DNA from: CBDDBX01 sp965225955
Lineage (GTDB): Bacteria; Acidobacteriota; Aminicenantia; UBA2199
Length of the DNA stretch: 64,000 bases
Direction of reading: 5' to 3'
NCBI GenBank assembly: GCA_965225955.1
Contig: CBDDBX010000023.1
Span: 18,580-82,579 of the forward strand
Part shown: positions 36,123 through 42,963 of the stretch, piece after piece
Numbering within the stretch: position 1 is the stretch's first letter
Layout: every line of letters begins with the position of its first letter
The notes under the pieces: generated by a model
The model's input: the letters and a program-made list of their open reading frames with translations, nothing else
Database searches by the model: none
Told to the model about the DNA's origin: nothing
Made by a program: the position numbers and the translations under genes

Positions 36123-37799
36123 TCACTCCTCAACCAGATATGTTCTTATAAGAGAAGCAGTTCCATCAGGGTTCTCTTCAGCAAACTCTCTTATTTTATC
36201 CTTAATAATTTCCATTTTCTTATCTTCTTTTGAAAGTTTATATTTAGATCTCAGCTCTCTCTCAATCTCTTCTTCATCTTTGGCATCTTCAATAGCTGCC
36301 TGCTGCCCTTTATCAAGGATACCACCTTCTCCCTGCAGTAGAGCTGATGCTTCACCAGCTTCAGTGGCAGATTTAACAACAGAGTACATTTTATTAAAGA
36401 GAGGTTTAAGAATCATGAAGAATACCAGCAGAAGCCCTAAAGCATAAGAACCATATTTAATAAGCATATTTCTCATATCTGTGCTCTTCTGCTGCTCATA
36501 GTAGAACATATCTTCTGTTTCCCCGGATTTGTCAAAAGGAATATTGGCGACTTCAACAATGTCACCACGCCCTTCATTGTATCCAACTGCAGCTTTTACA
36601 ATTCTTGTTATAGCATCCAGTTCCTGCTGGGTTCTTGGTTTATATGTCTTCTGAAGTTCTCCATCCACTACTGCAACCTCTGCAGCATTATCAACAACAA
36701 CAGCAACAGATATTTTGCTTATTTCCCCTACAGACTTAACCTGATGAGTAGTTTTTTTTGTTACTTCGTAATTAGTTGTGGATTTCTTGGATTCAGCCTT
36801 CGCTGCAGTTCCGCCGGCAGCATTAATATTACCAGCCTGCGCAACATTTGAATTTACCCCAGGCACTCCGCCGGGCTTGCTGCCTGTAGACTTTGAACTC
36901 TCTTTCTGTTCAGATATTTTTACTGTTTCGTTCGGATCTACAGCCTCTTCTTTTGTTTCAACTTTATTAAAATCGAGAGCAAGGCTTACATCAGCTCTTA
37001 CCCTTCCACTTCCTACAATAGGTTCCAGCTGACTTTTAATCTTTTTCTCAAGAGCATTCTCTCTCTTTTTCTGATAACTCAGCTTACTTGTATTAACCTC
37101 TTCAAGGCGTCCACTTCCTGAACCTACCGGCCTTGACAATAGTCGCCCGTTTATATCTACTACAGCAATATTATCGGGATTCAGTCCTTCCACAGACTGA
37201 GCTGTAAGATGAACTATTGCCGGTATAAGTCCATTTTCATAATTAACTAACGCACCAGGTTTTAATCTTAATACAATAGATGCTTTTGCTGGTTCCTGCT
37301 TTTCTATAAATACGGATCTTTTAGGTAATGTTATGTGTATCTTGGCGGAGGATACTTCATTAAGCGAAGAAATACTTCTGGCCAGCTCTCCCTCCTTTGC
37401 ACGGAGGTAGTTGATATTCTGGACAAAATCTGTAGTTGACAGGGAGTTCTGGTCAAAGATCTCATAACCGACACCACCTCCCGCAGGCAGGCCCTGTTTA
37501 GCCATCTCAATTCTTAACTCCGGCACCTGTGTTTCAGGAACTTCTATAATGCTGCCATTAGCTGAAATCTTATATGGAATTTTTCTCTCTTTCAGCTTTT
37601 CAATGATAGTACCTGAATCTGACTGTGACAGATTACTGAATAGCACGCCATAAGTCAGAGTGTTTGCAATATTGACTATAAGCATCACAATTACTACAGA
37701 AATTACTGCACTGATTCCCAGAAAAAGTCTCTGGGAAACTGTTAGTTTAGTCCAGAAATTTTTAACTTGAGACAGTGGATCTTTTTTTTCTTCCGCCAT
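36123..37799 (-). CDS. fliF: Flagellar MS-ring protein FliF
   Basis: 558 residues. Two transmembrane helices (about 25-48 and 448-468) flank the large periplasmic ring-building part with ALLFSNLS-like VLFSNLSQSDSGTIIEKL, PAKASIVLRLKPG and a Ser/Lys/Gly-rich variable loop at about 285-340. The short cytoplasmic tail ending KIREFAEENPDGTASLIRTY binds FliG. It is the structural base of the motor in the inner membrane. Preceded by fliE with 10 nt between. Confidence 0.97.
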   Translation of the reverse strand: MAEEKKDPLSQVKNFWTKLTVSQRLFLGISAVISVVIVMLIVNIANTLTYGVLFSNLSQSDSGTIIEKLKERKIPYKISANGSIIEVPETQVPELRIEMAKQGLPAGGGVGYEIFDQNSLSTTDFVQNINYLRAKEGELARSISSLNEVSSAKIHITLPKRSVFIEKQEPAKASIVLRLKPGALVNYENGLIPAIVHLTAQSVEGLNPDNIAVVDINGRLLSRPVGSGSGRLEEVNTSKLSYQKKRENALEKKIKSQLEPIVGSGRVRADVSLALDFNKVETKEEAVDPNETVKISEQKESSKSTGSKPGGVPGVNSNVAQAGNINAAGGTAAKAESKKSTTNYEVTKKTTHQVKSVGEISKISVAVVVDNAAEVAVVDGELQKTYKPRTQQELDAITRIVKAAVGYNEGRGDIVEVANIPFDKSGETEDMFYYEQQKSTDMRNMLIKYGSYALGLLLVFFMILKPLFNKMYSVVKSATEAGEASALLQGEGGILDKGQQAAIEDAKDEEEIERELRSKYKLSKEDKKMEIIKDKIREFAEENPDGTASLIRTYLVEE

Positions 37800-37809
37800 A
37801 TTTTACTTC

Positions 37810-38112
37810 CTAAGCCTGTGTTCTCATTATCTCCTGATATGAGCTCATAAGTTTTGATCTTATTTCCATCATCAGTTTAAAAGACACATCTGCCTTCTCC
37901 ATTGTAATCAAAGTACTGTGAAGACTTGTCTCTTTTCCACTGATGTAGTTATTAATAGCCTTTTCTCCATCCATAATATTATTATTCACTGATCCTACAG
38001 CTTTCTCTATTATATCAGCAAATTTACCATCTTTGGGCTCTGGATTTAAAACTTTATTTTTAAACTCAATATCTTTGAGCAGTCCGCTTACTCTTCCAAT
38101 TTCAATACTCAT
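37810..38112 (-). CDS. fliE: Flagellar hook-basal body protein FliE
   Basis: 100 residues, normal length. The conserved C-terminal helix MEKADVSFKLMMEIRSKL followed by SSYQEIMRTQ is diagnostic. FliE connects the MS ring to the proximal rod. It lies between flgC and fliF, the standard position. A second protein with a closely similar C-terminal helix is encoded at 39150-39455. Confidence 0.95.
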   Translation of the reverse strand: MSIEIGRVSGLLKDIEFKNKVLNPEPKDGKFADIIEKAVGSVNNNIMDGEKAINNYISGKETSLHSTLITMEKADVSFKLMMEIRSKLMSSYQEIMRTQA

Positions 38113-38114
38113 AA

Positions 38115-38549
38115 TTATCTCCCTATTTCAAAAGCCTTTGCAATCATATTTTTTACTGAAAGAATAACTGAGATATTAGCTTCATAAGATCTTGCAGCTT
38201 CCTGTATATTGACCATTTCTGAAATCACATTAACATTTGGATAATTCACATAGCCATCTGGATCTGCATCCGGATGGTTGGGCTCATACTTTCTGAGAAG
38301 TGGTGAAGGATCTTCAACAACCTCAGAAACTTCAACTCCAGTTCTGTCAGAATCTGCTCCTTTAAGAGCATTCTGAAAACTATTTCCCATATCCATAGAG
38401 TTAAATACAACATCTTTTCTTCTATAAGGGCCTCCTTCAGGAGTTCTTGTGGTATTAACGTTGGCTATATTTGAACTGAGCACTTCTATTCTCAGCATCT
38501 GCGCCTTCATACCTGAAGAGTTAACATCCATTACTTTATCAAGTCTCAT
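38115..38549 (-). CDS. flgC: Flagellar basal-body rod protein FlgC
   Basis: 144 residues. N-terminal rod signature SSGMKAQMLRIEVLSSNIANVNT, the family's GGPYRRKDVVF, and C-terminal helix NIQEAARSYEANISVI identify FlgC, a proximal rod subunit in the periplasm exported by the flagellar type III apparatus. Two nt separate it from flgB and two from fliE. Confidence 0.96.
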   Translation of the reverse strand: MRLDKVMDVNSSGMKAQMLRIEVLSSNIANVNTTRTPEGGPYRRKDVVFNSMDMGNSFQNALKGADSDRTGVEVSEVVEDPSPLLRKYEPNHPDADPDGYVNYPNVNVISEMVNIQEAARSYEANISVILSVKNMIAKAFEIGR

Positions 38550-38551
38550 TT

Positions 38552-38935
38552 CTATTTACCTCCAGATCTTATGGCTTCTTTAAGTCCACTAAGTTTTTTG
38601 GATATAAGCTGAATACCAATATTGTATCTGATATTGTTCTTGGTAAGCTTCATCATTTCATCATCTACATTTACATTATTCCCATCTGGCCTTGCAACGG
38701 CCTGACTTTGATGAATCATCAGGCCTTCACTACCTGACCCTATCTGCATGTGGCGGATATTTGATCTCTTTAACTCAAGACCACCCATAGAATCCTCCAT
38801 TACTTCAGCGAATTCCAGAGCCTTATAACCTGGAGTATCAACATTAGCAATGTTTGAACCCAGCACCTCAGTTACCTTGACTCTTTTATCAAGATCCTGC
38901 GCCAGACCATTAATTGTTCCATAGTTTATAAGCAT
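38552..38935 (-). CDS. flgB: Flagellar basal-body rod protein FlgB
   Basis: 127 residues from ATG 38935, five nt after GGAGG; the GTG at 38947 is part of the ribosome site. DKRVKVTEVLGSNIANVDTP is the rod-protein signature and the C-terminal helix with NNIRYNIGIQLISKKL closes the axial fold. First canonical gene of the basal-body operon. The ATG overlaps a stop (TAATG) that closes an open frame upstream, see 38935-39132. Confidence 0.95.
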   Translation of the reverse strand: MLINYGTINGLAQDLDKRVKVTEVLGSNIANVDTPGYKALEFAEVMEDSMGGLELKRSNIRHMQIGSGSEGLMIHQSQAVARPDGNNVNVDDEMMKLTKNNIRYNIGIQLISKKLSGLKEAIRSGGK

Positions 38936-39132
38936 TATAACCTCCACCCTACTACTGCAATTTTTCTGCCAGCTTCAGAAAATGCCTGAAACACTCTCTG
39001 TTCCTTTATTTTCGGGGGTTCAGGTTTTGTTGGTATTTTTTTTACAGTTCCATTTATGTCGGAACTTTGACAGTTGCTGTCAATTGGTAGGATTTCTTCT
39101 CTGAAGTGACCGGGTCCTTCCGGTCCTGTCAG
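38935..39132 (-). other. Cryptic 65-codon open frame ending on the flgB start
   Basis: Between the FliE-like gene and flgB one minus-strand frame is open for about 70 codons and ends in TAA overlapping the flgB ATG as TAATG. The predicted peptide (LTGPEGPGHFREEILPID..., later RVFQAFSEAGRKIAVVGW) looks protein-like, but no ATG, GTG or TTG is in frame; CTG 39132 would give 65 residues. The 5' half also folds into two perfect hairpins. Function unknown; it may be a small gene with an unusual start, a remnant, or a structured leader. Confidence 0.35.
39067..39125. promoter_or_regulatory. Pair of perfect hairpins upstream of flgB
   Basis: TTGACAG/CTGTCAA (39067-39073 with 39077-39083, 3-nt loop) and GACCGG/CCGGTC (39108-39113 with 39120-39125, 6-nt loop). 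No T run follows either on the minus strand, so these are not standard terminators; they could be mRNA structures or protein-binding sites controlling the basal-body operon. Confidence 0.35.
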
Positions 39133-39149
39133 AATTTTGCAGGAATTAC

Positions 39150-39455
39150 TTACCCTTCGCTTTCTTCGCCCTTAATTTTCTGATATTCGGAAACGAGTTG
39201 TCCCTTCATCTCCATCATCTGACGATAAGCCATATCTGCCCTTTCCAGTTCACTCATTGTGTTCTGTAGAACAGATTTATCAACTTTTTTATCGTCCTTT
39301 TCCTTATCATCAGATGTTTTTTTGTCTTCCAGAGCTTCGGAAAGAGCTTTACTGAAGTCAGAAGATTTCTTTTTATCAGGTTTTTGTTGAGGCGGTTTAC
39401 TGGTAACAATTCCTGCCAGCTGTCTCCTGATTTCATCAATCTTAATATCACTCAT
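39150..39455 (-). CDS. FliE-like C-terminal-domain protein (second FliE paralogue)
   Basis: 101 residues. The first ~65 are a charged, Lys/Asp-rich, probably disordered segment (DKKSSDFSKALSEALEDK). The last 35 contain LERADMAYRQMMEMKGQLVS and EYQKIK, which align without gaps to the FliE tail encoded 1 kb downstream: 11 of 26 positions identical, and the ERAD..Y..MMEM pattern kept. It heads the basal-body operon in the same orientation. An additional adaptor, rod or export-gate component is a reasonable inference; type III inner-rod proteins share this kind of terminal helix. I know no established name for it. Confidence 0.65.
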   Translation of the reverse strand: MSDIKIDEIRRQLAGIVTSKPPQQKPDKKKSSDFSKALSEALEDKKTSDDKEKDDKKVDKSVLQNTMSELERADMAYRQMMEMKGQLVSEYQKIKGEESEG

Positions 39456-39683
39456 CTTCTTTCCTCTTATATCGGAAATATAATCCGACTACTGAAACAT
39501 AGCAAGTACATTGCCATATCAGTCAAAAGCTACAATCTAATAATAGCAGTATTTCAGGAAAAATACCCGAAATCCGGAGGGGAAAAAATTTCTTCTCTGA
39601 AGGAAAAAATGACACAAACATCTATGAATAGCAAAAAAACACAGCTTATCTGCAGAATCGCCTGTGTGTTTGTCTGTTTCTTA

Positions 39684-39704
39684 ACCCTGAGCTTGTCGAA
39701 GGGT
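39684..39704. repeat. Short palindromic dispersed repeat
   Basis: ACCCTGAGCTTGTCGAAGGG plus a final T: the ends ACCCT/AGGGT pair and CTTGTCGA forms the centre. I recognise this 20-mer from intergenic regions of many unrelated bacteria; its origin is unknown to me. Single copy in this window. Confidence 0.55.
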
Positions 39705-39715
39705 GTTCTTTGTAT

Positions 39716-39749
39716 AAAAAAAAAGGGAAGTCATTGCTGACTTCCCTTT
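39716..39749 (-). terminator. Rho-independent terminator of the tonB-exbB-exbD operon
   Basis: On the minus strand, 28 nt after the exbD stop, a perfect 12-bp stem (39749-39738 with 39733-39722) with a 4-nt loop is followed by nine T residues. A textbook terminator that isolates the TonB operon from the flagellar operon. Confidence 0.85.
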
Positions 39750-39776
39750 ATATTTTAAGATTTACTTAAATCTAAC

Positions 39777-40241
39777 TTATGATGTTTTAGATTCTGTAAT
39801 CAGTCCAACCATTTCAACCTGGGCTTCTCTGATTTCGTCCATTACATCAACAACAGTGCCATACTCGACTTCGACGTCTGCTTTCATGAGAACCTTACGT
39901 TCTTTAAACTCTTTTGAGTCAAAAATTTCCTCAATAGCAGGTCCCAGCTTATCAAGCTGAGTTTCAATGCTACCATTAGCAGGGTCTACAACTACCAGAG
40001 GCTGATCTCCACCCTCAAGTACAACCTTGCCATCTTTGGTTACATTAACTGTTATTAAAGTACCAGGTTCCGGCTGATCAGAAGAATTCGTAGCTTCAGG
40101 TATAGCAACGTTAGCACCTTTCTTAACCATAGGTGTAACAACCATAAAGATAATCAAGAGCACGAGAAGAATGTCGCACAGAGGTACAACATTAGGTTCA
40201 GACCTCGCAGTCTTGTGATCTGAAGCTCCACCGCCAGCCAT
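39777..40241 (-). CDS. exbD: ExbD/TolR family proton-channel component
   Basis: 154 residues. After a short cytoplasmic start comes one transmembrane helix (about 20-42) with the family's VPLCDILLVLLIIFMVVTP, in which the Asp of PLCDI is the proton-carrying residue. A periplasmic domain with MKADVEVEYGTVVDVMDEIREA follows. With ExbB and the TonB-like protein it would turn proton flow into work at the outer membrane. TolR cannot be excluded, but the neighbouring TonB makes ExbD the better name. Two nt after exbB. Confidence 0.87.
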   Translation of the reverse strand: MAGGGASDHKTARSEPNVVPLCDILLVLLIIFMVVTPMVKKGANVAIPEATNSSDQPEPGTLITVNVTKDGKVVLEGGDQPLVVVDPANGSIETQLDKLGPAIEEIFDSKEFKERKVLMKADVEVEYGTVVDVMDEIREAQVEMVGLITESKTS

Positions 40242-40243
40242 TA

Positions 40244-40927
40244 TCAGGCTCCTTTTTTATATTTCAGTTTGATAAAGTGGTCAAGAAGAGTTGATGAAGC
40301 GTTAGCCATTTCACCGGTGAATACTTCAACTTTAGCAAGAAGAGTGTTGAAGAACATAACCGCAACAACCGCAACGATAATACCGAAACCAGTTGTAAGA
40401 AGCGCTTCCGCGATACCAGCAGCAACTGTACCAATACCACCTGAACCAGAAACTGACATAGCCTGGAACGCATTAATGATACCGAAAACTGTACCAAAGA
40501 GACCAACGAATGGACCAGTTGAACCGATTGTAGCCATGAAGCCCAGTCCTCTTTTGAATTCCTGAACGCCTTTAATTGTAGCTACTTCGATAGCTCTTTT
40601 TGCTGACTCAACCTGCTCACTGTAAGGAGCGTTTGAATCTGACTGGAACTGCAGTTCAGTAAGACCAGCACTCAGAACCTTAGCAAGGTGGCTGTTTTTG
40701 AATCTTTTATCTGAAGCAAGTTTGATGCATTCATCAACTTTGTTATCTCTCAGAAGTTTGCTGATAAGACCAAGCAGAACTTTTGACTGTGATTTAGCTT
40801 TTGCATATACGAAGAGTCTTTCAACCCCGCAACCAACTGAATAAACTGACATAATAATAAGAGTGAAAACAACAAATTTAGCAATAAAACCCATCGCTTC
40901 CCACATTTCATGTAAATCAAATGACAT
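40244..40927 (-). CDS. exbB: MotA/TolQ/ExbB family proton-channel protein
   Basis: 227 residues with three main transmembrane segments. The conserved block ATIGSTGPFVGLFGTVFGI and the later GIAEALLTTGFGIIVAVVAVM are the ExbB/TolQ signature. It forms the pentameric channel around ExbD. Strong ribosome site CGGAGG before ATG 40927. It lies between tonB and exbD in a three-gene unit. Confidence 0.9.
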   Translation of the reverse strand: MSFDLHEMWEAMGFIAKFVVFTLIIMSVYSVGCGVERLFVYAKAKSQSKVLLGLISKLLRDNKVDECIKLASDKRFKNSHLAKVLSAGLTELQFQSDSNAPYSEQVESAKRAIEVATIKGVQEFKRGLGFMATIGSTGPFVGLFGTVFGIINAFQAMSVSGSGGIGTVAAGIAEALLTTGFGIIVAVVAVMFFNTLLAKVEVFTGEMANASSTLLDHFIKLKYKKGA

Positions 40928-40969
40928 AATAAACCTCCGTTTAAAATTATAATAATAAATAAAAAAAAA

Positions 40970-41710
40970 TTACCTTGACAGGCTAAATGTTACATTAACT
41001 GTAAATTTAACAGGTTTTGGTACACCATTAATAATAAATGGTTCATACACCCACTGTTTTACAGCAGCAACCGCAGCATTGTTGAGAAGAGGGTGGCCTG
41101 AAACAACACGTACTGTACGTACTCTACCATAAATATCTGTTGTTGCTTCAACCAGAACATTACCTCTGATTCTCGCTTTCAAAGCTACATTTGGATACTG
41201 AGGTGCAACTTTTTTGATGAGCTTCGGTCTCTTCACGCTTGATACACGTACAACGTTAGTATCTTCGCCACCAGCCATACCACCGATGATACCACCGACA
41301 ACACCACCTTCAACGCCGCCTTCGACGCCACCTTCAATACCACCTTCGATACCGAAATCGCTTATTTCTTCTTCTTCAATTTCTTCAGGAACTTCAATTG
41401 GGGCTACCAAACGTCCGGCCATAACCGGTCTTTTGACCTCCTTCTTTTTTTCCTTCCGCTTTTTAGTATGCTTGCTGCTTTTTTTCTTCGCAGCAGGCGG
41501 TGGCGGAGGAGGAGGAGGGGGCGGGGGCGCAGTCATAAATACATTTATAACCTTAACCTCCGGCAACTCTGAATCGGCATTCATGAGTGGTACAATAAGA
41601 AATGATGCCAGAAAAAGTCCGTGAAGTATAACTGAAGCAGGGATCGTAAGCCACACTTTAGTAGCTTTCCGTTTTCCACCGGATTGAATCATCGAATCCT
41701 CAAACTTCAT
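40970..41710 (-). CDS. tonB: TonB-like energy transducer protein
   Basis: 246 residues. A transmembrane helix (about 20-42) is followed by a run of 11 prolines, a very basic stretch rich in Lys, an acidic patch, then four to five GGIEGG/GGVEGG repeats (about 125-150), and a C-terminal TonB_C domain with VAPQYPNVALKARIRGNVLV, GRVRTVRVVSGHPLLNNAAV and WVYEPFIINGVP. It would span the periplasm and energise outer-membrane transporters. The Gly/Glu/Val repeats are unusual for TonB linkers. First gene after a TTGAAA-17-TATAAG promoter. Confidence 0.87.
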   Translation of the reverse strand: MKFEDSMIQSGGKRKATKVWLTIPASVILHGLFLASFLIVPLMNADSELPEVKVINVFMTAPPPPPPPPPPPAAKKKSSKHTKKRKEKKKEVKRPVMAGRLVAPIEVPEEIEEEEISDFGIEGGIEGGVEGGVEGGVVGGIIGGMAGGEDTNVVRVSSVKRPKLIKKVAPQYPNVALKARIRGNVLVEATTDIYGRVRTVRVVSGHPLLNNAAVAAVKQWVYEPFIINGVPKPVKFTVNVTFSLSR

Positions 41711-41740
41711 TATTAACCTCCATTAAATATATAAATAAAA

Positions 41741-41769
41741 CTTATATAACAAAATCGACCAAATTTCAA
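41741..41769 (-). promoter_or_regulatory. Sigma70-type promoter of the tonB operon
   Basis: Minus strand TTGAAA (41769-41764), 17-nt spacer, TATAAG (41746-41741), 31 nt before tonB. It falls in the 75-nt gap after secF. No Fur-like palindrome was evident. Confidence 0.5.
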
Positions 41770-41785
41770 GCCTCTAAAAAGCTCT

Positions 41786-42952
41786 TTACTTCTTTTTGGT
41801 CTCCATAAAAGAGTCCTTCCATATCATCAACCATGCACAGGACTGGTAAATTGAAGAGTATGTACCAACAATTACACCAACAATAAGTGTCTGTGAAAAT
41901 GTGTGTATTACTTCTCCACCAAGGAAAAAGAGAGCCAGAACTGTAATAAGTGTTGTACCTGAAGTAACAATAGTTCTGCTCAGTGTCTGGTTGATACTCT
42001 TATCAAGAATATTCTCAACAGAATCTTTTCTCATCTCTTTCACATTATCTCTGACTCTGTCAAAAATAACGATAGTATCATTCAGTGAGTAACCAACAAT
42101 AGTAAGTAGTGCTGCAACAACTGTCAGTGAAACTTCAATCTGAAAGAACAGAATAAAAGAGAGGGCAATCATAATATCGTGGAACAGAGTAATAACAGCA
42201 GAAAAACCATATACGACTTTAAATCTGATTGCGATATAGATCAGCATACCAAGAAGCGCCCATATTGTAGCCTGAGCTGCTTTACCTCTAAGATCTTTAC
42301 CTACCTGAGGACCAACATACTCAGTACTTAGAAAAGTAAAATCTCCTGTAAAGGTATTTTCTTTAAGAATACTTTTTACTCTTTTTTTGAGATCTGCATT
42401 TTCCACTTCAGAAAAATCTTTAAAAAGACCAAATGCAGTAGCATTTCTGATAGACAGAATTGTTGCAGCTGAAGTTGCCGCATCTTCTTCTGAAATACCT
42501 TTTTCCATAAGAAGGTTCTGAATTTTATGCTCAGAAGATCTGTTAATATCTATTTTCCCATCTTTAACAGCTGCTTTTGCAGATTCACTGCTAAGAGCAT
42601 CATTGATATCTTTAGCAATCTGTTTATGACGTTCTTCATTCTTAAGGCTTTCATATTTGCCTTTAAGGCCAACAGCTTTGATAAAGAATTTATTTTCATC
42701 TTTACCAACTCTCTGAATAATTGACTGCCCCAGACCAACATCCCCCAGTTTTGTTCTTAACTGAGTTTCTGTTGTTGTATCTTTAAAACTTACTTCCACC
42801 ATAGTACCACCGGTAAAATCAATACCCAGATTGAAACCTTTGGTAATGAAAGTAAAAATACCGCCCGCAATTATCAGGCCGGATAGAACAAAAGCGATGA
42901 ATCTTCTGCTCATAAATTTAAAATCAGGTTCTTTTTTGAATAGTCTCATCAT
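41786..42952 (-). CDS. secF: Protein-export membrane protein SecF
   Basis: 388 residues with six transmembrane helices. KGFNLGIDFTGGTMVEVSF opens the periplasmic domain, and VGYSLNDTIVIFDRVRDN is the conserved SecF segment in the membrane. With SecD it uses the proton gradient to help pull secreted chains through SecYEG. Longer than Escherichia SecF because the first periplasmic domain carries an extra ~90 residues (about 95-190). ATG 42952 or 42949; both follow GGAG. Twelve nt after secD. Confidence 0.95.
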   Translation of the reverse strand: MMRLFKKEPDFKFMSRRFIAFVLSGLIIAGGIFTFITKGFNLGIDFTGGTMVEVSFKDTTTETQLRTKLGDVGLGQSIIQRVGKDENKFFIKAVGLKGKYESLKNEERHKQIAKDINDALSSESAKAAVKDGKIDINRSSEHKIQNLLMEKGISEEDAATSAATILSIRNATAFGLFKDFSEVENADLKKRVKSILKENTFTGDFTFLSTEYVGPQVGKDLRGKAAQATIWALLGMLIYIAIRFKVVYGFSAVITLFHDIMIALSFILFFQIEVSLTVVAALLTIVGYSLNDTIVIFDRVRDNVKEMRKDSVENILDKSINQTLSRTIVTSGTTLITVLALFFLGGEVIHTFSQTLIVGVIVGTYSSIYQSCAWLMIWKDSFMETKKK

Positions 42953-42963
42953 TCTGCTCCTGC

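Larger units (their letters stand above)
39456..39776. other. Intergenic region between exbD and the FliE-like gene
   Basis: About 320 nt with no believable gene. It contains the exbD terminator (39716-39749), a dispersed-type palindromic repeat (39684-39704) and, close to the FliE-like gene, possible but weak promoter elements for the flagellar operon (TTGACT on the minus strand at 39527-39522). The short plus-strand frame across it includes the SLSKG-type translation of the repeat and is not a gene. Confidence 0.5.

Noticed and set aside
39108..39125. SRP RNA-like hairpin (ACCGGAAGG)
   Set aside because: Only a short motif similar to the 4.5S RNA tip is present; the symmetric loop and flanking domains of SRP RNA are missing.
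39384..39740. 118-codon plus-strand frame ending with SLSKG
   Set aside because: Runs antisense through the FliE-like gene, then across the dispersed repeat and terminator; no start signal or domain.
41214..41624. Plus-strand frame with poly-Gly and PPSTPPSTPPS repeats
   Set aside because: Antisense of the Pro-run and Gly-Val-Glu repeats of the TonB-like gene, which has clear TonB domains and a ribosome site.
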